64,000 nucleotides of DNA, from the NCBI GenBank assembly GCA_900539465.1, contig UQCF01000001.1:254415-318414 (forward strand), in the 5' to 3' direction. The stretch is from an uncultured Ruminococcus sp. GTDB taxonomy: Bacteria; Bacillota; Clostridia; Oscillospirales; Acutalibacteraceae. The notes under the pieces were generated by a model. That model saw nothing but the letters and a program-made list of their open reading frames with translations, searched no databases and was not told where the DNA came from. How positions within the stretch are numbered: position 1 is the first letter of the stretch; the number at the start of each line of letters is the position of its first letter. This document shows, one piece after another, positions 59,536 to 64,000 of this stretch. The position numbers and the translations under genes are program-made.

Positions 59536-59830
59536 TTATTTATTCAAAACATAAATTTGATAATTTAAAACCGCGGCAAAGGTGCTCCGGAGCAGATAAG
59601 GCAAGAGCAAATATGCCGCCGTTTTGTTTATCCGGTAAAATAAAAGTATTGTTATCACCTCAAAAATTATGAGAAGAACGAGCCATAAAAAGAGAAAAAT
59701 ATTCATTTAACACAAAGAAAAGTATCGGTCAAACAAGGTTCACCGAAATCTGAATATAAAACGCGGTCAGCGCTCCCCTCTTTTTTCATCAGAGCTTTTA
59801 AAAACAATATAAGACGACATCCCCATCAAC
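59536..59830 (-). pseudogene. tspO: degenerate tspO (TspO/MBR family)
   Basis: The last 56 codons (ATG 59706 to TAA 59536) read as the C-terminal part of TspO, with 'ILLFYRINKTAAYLLLPYLLRSTFAAVLNYQIYVLNK' in shortened form; the usual LLWVSFA core Trp is Arg here. Upstream, in another frame, 'LTAFYIQISVNLV' is followed by an in-frame TGA where TspO has Trp, then 'PILFF'; further upstream in a third position 'MGMSSYIVFKSSDEKRG' matches the TspO second helix. At least two frameshifts and one stop separate the pieces. The N-terminus was not found. Clear pseudogene. Confidence 0.75.
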
Positions 59831-59892
59831 TCGCCCCTTATAAAAATTTGTTGAGTAATATACACTATTCCTCGCAAGGCTCTTAATAGCAC

Positions 59893-59921
59893 TTGAAGTT
59901 AAATTTATTTAATGTTATAAT
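59893..59921 (+). promoter_or_regulatory. sigma-A promoter of the ttcA operon
   Basis: TTGAAG (59893-59898), 17-bp spacer, TATAAT (59916-59921), 34 bp before the ATG. Confidence 0.8.
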
Positions 59922-59955
59922 CATTCTCAGGTCTTAAAGAAAGGCAAAATTACGA

Positions 59956-60813
59956 ATGAAAAAAGAACTCACAAGAGCACAGTATGCTCAGAGAAGCATT
60001 TTAAAAAAATACAGAAAAGAACTGTGGAACCCTTTTGTCGGCGCAGTAAAAAAATATGAGCTTATACAGTCCGGCGACAAAATTGCGGTATGTATATCCG
60101 GCGGCAAAGATTCAATGCTCATGGCAATGCTTATTAAACAGCTGCAAAAAATAAGCGAAGTCCCCTTCGATGCCGAATATATAGTCATGGACCCCGGTTA
60201 CAATCCTCAAAACAGAGCAAAGATAGAAGAAAATGCAAAAATACTCGAAATTCCGATAAAAATATTTGAGACGGATATTTTCGGCGTTGTTGACAAAATA
60301 GAGAAAAACCCGTGTTATCTTTGCGCGAGAATGCGCCGCGGACATTTGTATTCAATGGCAAAAAAGCTCGGCTGCAACAAAATTGCGCTCGGTCACCATC
60401 TGAACGACGTTATAGAGACAACCGTTATGGGCATGTTTTACGGCGCGCAGATTCAGGGCATGATGCCAAAGCTTCACAGCACCAATTTTGAGGGTATGGA
60501 GCTTATACGTCCGCTTTATCGCATAAACGAAAAAGACATTATCTCTTGGTGCAAATATAATTCTCTTGAGTTTATCCGCTGTGCGTGCAGATTCACCGAA
60601 AACGACGAGAGCTCTCACGAGAATATATCAAAAAGAAAAGAAATCAAGGATCTTATAGCAGAGCTTAAAAAGATAAATCCAAACATAGAGAAAAATATTT
60701 TTAACAGTATTCATACTGCAAACTTTGACACTCTCCCCGGCTATAAAATATTCGGTGAAGAGCACACGTTTTTAGACTATTATTACGGTGACAAAAATGA
60801 CAGATCAATTTGA
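59956..60813 (+). CDS. ttcA: TtcA-like PP-loop tRNA thiolase
   Basis: 285 residues. The PP-loop ATP motif 'CISGGKDSML' near residue 48, 'CYLCARMRRGHLY' (Cys pair) and a later Cys in 'FIRCACRF' are TtcA-type: three Cys hold an iron-sulfur cluster. 'ALGHHLNDVIETTVMGMF' is also conserved. TtcA makes 2-thiocytidine at position 32 of tRNA; related group members may act on other tRNA positions, so the exact target is uncertain. The start of tcdA lies inside its 3' end. Confidence 0.85.
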   Translation: MKKELTRAQYAQRSILKKYRKELWNPFVGAVKKYELIQSGDKIAVCISGGKDSMLMAMLIKQLQKISEVPFDAEYIVMDPGYNPQNRAKIEENAKILEIPIKIFETDIFGVVDKIEKNPCYLCARMRRGHLYSMAKKLGCNKIALGHHLNDVIETTVMGMFYGAQIQGMMPKLHSTNFEGMELIRPLYRINEKDIISWCKYNSLEFIRCACRFTENDESSHENISKRKEIKDLIAELKKINPNIEKNIFNSIHTANFDTLPGYKIFGEEHTFLDYYYGDKNDRSI

Positions 60814-61513
60814 AAGACTCAGACTTTTAATCGGTGACGAGGGCTTAAACAAGCTCAAAAGCTCTCGCGTGGCGGTTTTCGGACTTGGCGGAGTCGGAGG
60901 ACATTTGGCAGAAGCACTTGTCAGAAGCGGCATAGGTGCGATAGATTTAATTGACGACGACACGGTGAGTTTAACCAACCTCAACAGGCAGGCGGTTGCC
61001 TACCACTCAACCCTCGGCATGGCAAAAACCGAGGCGGCAAAAATTAAGCTTCTGGACATTAACCCCGACTGCAAAATAACCGTTCACAACAAATTTTTCA
61101 CACCCGAAACCTCCTCGGATTTTGATTTCTCCGCCTATGACTATGTAGCGGATGCAATAGACACGGTATCCGGCAAAATAGAGCTTGCCCGACTCGCACA
61201 GGAATACTCTGTGAAAGCCATAGCGTCTATGGGCGCAGGCAACAAGCTTGACCCTACAAAATTTGAGGTAGCCGACATATACAAAACCGACACCTGCCCG
61301 CTTGCAAAGGTCATGCGGCATGAGCTTAAAAAGCGCGGAATAAAGCATTTGAAGGTCGTGTATTCAAGAGAGCCTGCGATAAAGCCGCTCCAATCAAATG
61401 AAAATGGCGGAACGCACCAAAAACGGCAGACCCCCGGCAGTGCCGCATTTGTGCCCTCAGTTGTGGGTCTTATCATGGCAGGAGAAATTATTAAGGATAT
61501 AGTAAAGGAATAA
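60797..61513 (+). CDS. tcdA: tRNA threonylcarbamoyladenosine dehydratase
   Basis: 238 residues from ATG 60797; a GTG three codons earlier is possible. ThiF/E1-like fold with the nucleotide loop 'VFGLGGVGGHLAEALVRSGIG', 'LTNLNRQ' and 'YVADAIDTVSGK'. It converts t6A37 to cyclic t6A in tRNA with ATP. It overlaps ttcA by 17 bp, a pairing of two tRNA modification genes. Confidence 0.92.
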   Translation: MTDQFERLRLLIGDEGLNKLKSSRVAVFGLGGVGGHLAEALVRSGIGAIDLIDDDTVSLTNLNRQAVAYHSTLGMAKTEAAKIKLLDINPDCKITVHNKFFTPETSSDFDFSAYDYVADAIDTVSGKIELARLAQEYSVKAIASMGAGNKLDPTKFEVADIYKTDTCPLAKVMRHELKKRGIKHLKVVYSREPAIKPLQSNENGGTHQKRQTPGSAAFVPSVVGLIMAGEIIKDIVKE

Positions 61514-61515
61514 TT

Positions 61516-62031
61516 ATGAATAAGCTTTTTGACTTTATTGCCAAATTTATTGACAAGCATTTTAAAAATCCCAAGCTCAACGCTTTTCTCAAAAAAATAT
61601 TAAGCAGAGAAATGTTTGACTACCTGTTTTTCGGTGTGCTGACAACGGTTGTGAATCTTGTTTGCTTTCATCTGTTTGAAAAACTGCTCGGTTCAAAATA
61701 TTCACTCATATCTAATGTAATAGCGTGGATAACCGCGGTACTCTTTGCGTTTGTGACAAATAAATTTTGGGTATTCAAAAGCAAAGCAACAGACAAAAAA
61801 ACTCTTTTGGCTGAATTTTTATCTTTCACAGGCGCAAGGCTTTTTTCACTCGGAGTTGAGGAGCTTGGATTGTTAATTGCCCAAAAAGCCTTTAATGCAG
61901 ATGAAAGAATATTTGATATTCTGTCTGTTGAAATCAGCGGAATGATGACAGCAAAAATTATTCTCGCGGTAATAGTCGTTATACTGAACTACATCTTCAG
62001 CAAATTGTTTATATTTAAAAAGAAAAAATAA
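61516..62031 (+). CDS. GtrA-family membrane protein
   Basis: 171 residues with four hydrophobic helices and 'YLFFGVLTTVVNLVCFHLFE' plus 'VTNKFWVFKSK' and 'NYIFSKLFIFKKKK', characteristic of the GtrA flippase-like family. Members are thought to move undecaprenyl-linked sugars across the membrane. It follows tcdA by 2 bp, so it is in the same operon, with no evident functional tie. Confidence 0.9.
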   Translation: MNKLFDFIAKFIDKHFKNPKLNAFLKKILSREMFDYLFFGVLTTVVNLVCFHLFEKLLGSKYSLISNVIAWITAVLFAFVTNKFWVFKSKATDKKTLLAEFLSFTGARLFSLGVEELGLLIAQKAFNADERIFDILSVEISGMMTAKIILAVIVVILNYIFSKLFIFKKKK

Positions 62032-62034
62032 GCA

Positions 62035-62068
62035 CAAAAAAGCGGGTACACCTTTTGGCGTATCCGCT
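62035..62068. terminator. terminator between gtrA-like gene and the 40-residue gene
   Basis: AGCGGGTACACC (62041-62052) pairs with GGCGTATCCGCT (62057-62068) around TTTT, allowing G-T pairs. An A-run on the left gives a U-run for the minus-strand transcript; it lies 10 bp past the GtrA stop. Confidence 0.8.
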
Positions 62069-62167
62069 GAATTTATTAGGTCGAAAAGTTATCGGCTTTT
62101 CTTTATATAAAGCGCCAAGGCGCGAAATTTAGTTTTTAGCCGCAAGTTGCGACACTCACGGCTATGA

Positions 62168-62290
62168 TCAGTTGATATGGTTTGCCATACCGCAAAGCTG
62201 GATAAGCTTTACAATCTTTTTGAATGAGAACCTTTCTTTTGATACATCGTCAAGAAGTTTCATCTCATAGTCATAAATTTCATTTCTCAT
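62168..62290 (-). CDS. 40-residue small protein with its own promoter
   Basis: ATG 62290 behind AAAGGAGAG at ideal spacing, TGA at 62168-62170. The peptide MRNEIYDYEMKLLDDVSKER continues with a Lys/Phe-rich part and ends LCGMANHIN: charged N-terminus, amphipathic middle, one Cys. A near-consensus promoter lies 35 bp upstream and a terminator downstream, so it is a complete transcription unit rather than a chance frame. Function unknown; short secreted or regulatory peptide are both open. Confidence 0.7.
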   Translation of the reverse strand: MRNEIYDYEMKLLDDVSKERFSFKKIVKLIQLCGMANHIN

Positions 62291-62324
62291 AATTTTCTCT
62301 CCTTTCGTTTCTGTTTACACTTAT

Positions 62325-62352
62325 ATTATAGTCGGTATTCTCTATAAGTCAA
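62325..62352 (-). promoter_or_regulatory. sigma-A promoter of the 40-residue gene
   Basis: Minus strand TTGACT (62347-62352), 16-bp spacer, TATAAT (62325-62330). Confidence 0.8.
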
Positions 62353-62357
62353 GCGAA

Positions 62358-62446
62358 TTGCACAAAAAACGTGTTCAAACTTTGTGTGTTTTTACTATGT
62401 GCTTTTGTGCAATGTCACAAATAAGCGCTTTGGTATTTGTGCACAA
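62358..62446. repeat. cluster of TTGTGCA inverted motifs between divergent small genes
   Basis: TTGCACAAAA (62358-62367) is the exact reverse complement of TTTTGTGCAA (62403-62412), and the palindrome TTGTGCACAA follows at 62437-62446. They lie upstream of the -35 of the 40-residue gene and in front of the 45-residue gene, an operator-like arrangement. Confidence 0.55.
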
Positions 62447-62539
62447 TGCCTTTGCAACTGAATTTTAGAGAATAAATCCCATTATTTGTGTGTTGCAAAC
62501 AGCACATAAATATGCTATTTGTAAGTATAGGTGATTATA

Positions 62540-62677
62540 ATGAATAAAAGCTGCCCTTGCAAAAACCGCAAATGCAAACGGCACGGTAACTGCGCTGCGT
62601 GCAGAGAATATCACGACAAGATAAAAAAGCAGATACCTGTTTGGTGCGAAAAAGTTAAAGAAAGAAAACAGGCATAA
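62540..62677 (+). CDS. 45-residue Cys-rich small protein
   Basis: ATG 62540 after a modest AGGTGAT site, TAA 62675-62677. Six Cys residues are arranged as CPCKNRKCKRHGNC, CAAC and a later WC, with 'REYHDK', a pattern seen in small zinc-binding-like proteins of Firmicutes (C-P-C-x3-C-x-R-H-G-x-C). The stop merges with the bidirectional terminator. Metal binding is inferred; no function is known. Confidence 0.75.
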   Translation: MNKSCPCKNRKCKRHGNCAACREYHDKIKKQIPVWCEKVKERKQA

Positions 62678-62709
62678 AAAATCCAGTCCTCAAAGAAGAC
62701 TGGATTTTT
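62676..62709. terminator. bidirectional terminator between the Cys-rich gene and the tRNA cluster
   Basis: AAAAATCCAGTC (62676-62687) and GACTGGATTTTT (62698-62709) form a perfect 12-bp stem with A- and T-runs at its ends, ending both the plus-strand gene and the minus-strand tRNA transcript. Confidence 0.93.
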
Positions 62710-62784
62710 GGAGCGGATGACGAGGCTCGAACTCGCTACCTCCACCTTGGCAAGGTGGCGCTCTACCGGATGAGCTACATCCGC
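62709..62784 (-). tRNA. tRNA-Gly (GCC)
   Basis: 76 nt with encoded CCA; acceptor GCGGATG/CATCCGC, anticodon loop TTGCCAA flanked by CACC/GGTG, T-arm GTTCGAGCC. Last in the Val-Asp-Phe-Gly cluster. Confidence 0.96.
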
Positions 62785-62789
62785 ACAGT

Positions 62790-62865
<76 letters not shown>

Positions 62866-62871
62866 GAAAAA

Positions 62872-62948
62872 TGGCGACCCGGAACGGGCTCGAACCGTCG
62901 ACCTCTAGCGTGACAGGCTAGCGTTCTAACCAACTGAACTACCGGGCC
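62872..62948 (-). tRNA. tRNA-Asp (GTC)
   Basis: 77 nt with encoded CCA; acceptor GGCCCGG pairs with CCGGGTC, anticodon loop CTGTCAC, T-arm GTTCGAGCC. Confidence 0.96.
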
Positions 62949-62952
62949 ATTA

Positions 62953-63028
62953 TGGTGGGAACAACAGGGCTCGAACCTGTGACCCTCTGCTTGTAAGGCA
63001 GATGCTCTCCCAGCTGAGCTATGCTCCC
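62953..63028 (-). tRNA. tRNA-Val (TAC)
   Basis: 76 nt with encoded CCA; acceptor GGGAGCA pairs with TGTTCCC, anticodon stem TCTGC/GCAGA with loop CTTACAA, T-arm GTTCGAGCC. First in the cluster, behind a consensus promoter. Confidence 0.96.
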
Positions 63029-63073
63029 ATTAACCATTTTTATCGCTGAATCTGTATCACAGCGACGGTCATT

Positions 63074-63102
63074 ACTATACATCATTTTGCGATTTTTGTC
63101 AA
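63074..63102 (-). promoter_or_regulatory. sigma-A promoter of the tRNA cluster
   Basis: Minus strand TTGACA (63097-63102), 17-bp spacer, TATAGT (63074-63079), about 45 bp before tRNA-Val. Confidence 0.88.
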
Positions 63103-63164
63103 TAGTTTTTTTGAAAAAAATTATAATTTTTTCATTCTGGTTCATTCTCCACTATGAACCGGAA

Positions 63165-63455
63165 TCATACAGAATAGCGTTCAAACAAAATTTTGTATTC
63201 ACCCTTAAAATATAAAGATTTGCCGTTTTTACTCTCGCCGACAACTGCCAAACCGAGATGCTCTAAAATTCTCTGAGATTTTAGATTTTCCTTTCGTGCG
63301 AACGCATCAACATACTTTGTCTAAACCGAAATTATTGTTGTTAAGTAATGATACAGCTCGGTGAACAAACCACAGCCCTGATATTCTTTCTTGAATTGTA
63401 TTTCATCCATTCTAAAAGTTGTATCATTTACAAAGTATTGAAAAAATCCGCTCAT
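63165..63455 (-). pseudogene. broken GNAT-family acetyltransferase
   Basis: Reading from ATG 63455 gives 'SGFFQYFVNDTTFRMDEIQF' and 'EYQGCGLFTELYHYL', the acetyl-CoA binding region of a GNAT protein (QGCGLF loop), then an in-frame TAG, then 'YVDAFARKENLKSQRILEHLGL' and 'NGKSLYFKGEYKILFERY' to TGA at 63165. The usual N-terminal strands are missing. So the gene is truncated at the front and interrupted once. It overlaps the end of the neighbouring 141-residue gene by about 30 bp. Confidence 0.75.
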
Positions 63456-63849
63456 TATATGCATCAGGAATAAATTCACAATTATCCACTGCTGTTTTTT
63501 GGGCCGATATAAAGGCGTTAGGGATTTTTATATTCAATTTTTGACATGGGTCGATTTTGCTGCACGAATAAATATATCCTTCTATCCCCTTGTATGTATC
63601 TTCCAAAGCATTCGGATAGTATTCCTCAAATCTTAATCTTCCGTCTTTTTCAAATCCGTATGAACCCCATTTATACCACAAGCCATCGAATGTAAAACGG
63701 CCTTCTTTGCATACCTTTTCCACAGCATTACTCAAATACACGAGCACATTTTCTCTTTTATCCGAAAAATAAATAAGCGGGATATTGTGATCTGAAATCC
63801 TTGGTTCTAAAGTCTTGATTTTTCCTATCTGTGATGTGTGAAAAAACAT
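63424..63849 (-). CDS. hypothetical protein, 141 residues
   Basis: ATG 63849. Starts 'MFFHTSQIGKIKTLEPRISDHNIPLIYFSDKREN', with 'EEYYPNALEDTYKGIEGYIYSC' later. Similar short proteins occur in Firmicutes next to or ahead of GNAT genes, as here. No catalytic motif seen. Because the following GNAT gene is broken, this could be the surviving part of a two-gene unit. Function unknown. Confidence 0.65.
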   Translation of the reverse strand: MFFHTSQIGKIKTLEPRISDHNIPLIYFSDKRENVLVYLSNAVEKVCKEGRFTFDGLWYKWGSYGFEKDGRLRFEEYYPNALEDTYKGIEGYIYSCSKIDPCQKLNIKIPNAFISAQKTAVDNCEFIPDAYNERIFSILCK

Positions 63850-63923
63850 ACTATATTTCCTTTAAATCTTTAGTTTATTATTCAGTTTTTTCAGATTTAG
63901 TATACCATGGTGAACATAAAAAG

Positions 63924-63956
63924 CCCACCGTAATTCTATCAAAATTACGGTGGACT
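63924..63956 (-). terminator. terminator of a gene beyond the right edge
   Basis: CCACCGTAATT (63925-63935) pairs with AATTACGGTGG (63943-63953). On the minus strand it is followed by GCTTTTTATG, so it should end a transcript that enters from the right edge. Confidence 0.65.
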
Positions 63957-63986
63957 TATGGCAAATGACTCTAATTTTGATAGAAA
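63934..63986. repeat. 14-bp inverted repeat at the right edge
   Basis: TTCTATCAAAATTA (63934-63947) is the reverse complement of TAATTTTGATAGAA (about 63972-63985). One arm overlaps the terminator loop, so two alternative hairpins are possible. It could be the end of a mobile element lying to the right; no transposase is visible in the window. Confidence 0.5.
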
Positions 63987-64000
63987 CCCGTTAAGGGGGT

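Overview
The window looks like a chromosomal segment of a spore-forming, low-to-mid GC Clostridia bacterium, most likely an Oscillospirales/Ruminococcaceae-type gut commensal. Support for this: a Spo0A regulator, SpoVM, a GerW-like protein, the rsmB-rlmN-prpC-prkC-rsgA-thiN-spoVM gene order typical of Firmicutes, a RemA protein, AGGAGG ribosome binding sites with frequent TTG/GTG starts, and consensus sigma-A promoters. The genus cannot be fixed from sequence reading alone.

Layout. 1-4.6 kb: a gene remnant at the left edge, then a two-gene 2-hydroxyacyl-CoA dehydratase activase-type operon. 4.6-9.3 kb: tRNA-Leu with its own promoter and terminator, then potABCD (polyamine uptake). 9.5-11.3 kb: folD and a YdjC-type deacetylase. 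11.5-25.5 kb: a long minus-strand housekeeping run (priA, def, fmt, metallopeptidase, rsmB, rlmN, prpC, prkC, rsgA, thiN, a 51-residue membrane protein, spoVM), preceded upstream by yicC-remA-gmk-rpoZ. 25.5-36.2 kb: rluB, dacF, gerW, DUF2953, scpB, scpA, a site-2 protease, prmC, DUF1385, and a two-component system with an FG-GAP-type lipoprotein. 36.4-37.2 kb: a plus-strand SH3 amidase. 37.8-43.6 kb: dgt-dnaG-sigA, yigZ, rpmE and spo0A.

The most unusual part is 44.4-55.1 kb. Two very large plus-strand secreted proteins (993 and 1481 residues) share a homologous C-terminal region. Each is followed immediately by a gene for a 53-residue acidic peptide, and the two peptides are clearly related to each other. 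Between the two pairs, on the minus strand, lie an AgrC-like GHKL histidine kinase and a LytTR response regulator. A perfect 13-bp direct repeat, 20 bp apart and matching 8 of 9 positions of the LytTR half-site, lies between the divergent regulator and secreted-protein promoters. I read this as a candidate peptide-linked, two-component-controlled surface protein system; the link between its parts is inference.

55.1-64 kb: argC-argJ-argB-argD with a perfect sigma-A promoter and two ArgR-like boxes, a decayed tspO, the ttcA-tcdA-gtrA operon, two small stand-alone genes (40 and 45 residues) facing away from each other, a Val-Asp-Phe-Gly tRNA cluster, a broken GNAT gene, and inverted sequence at the right edge. 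No rRNA, CRISPR array, intact transposase or prophage was seen.
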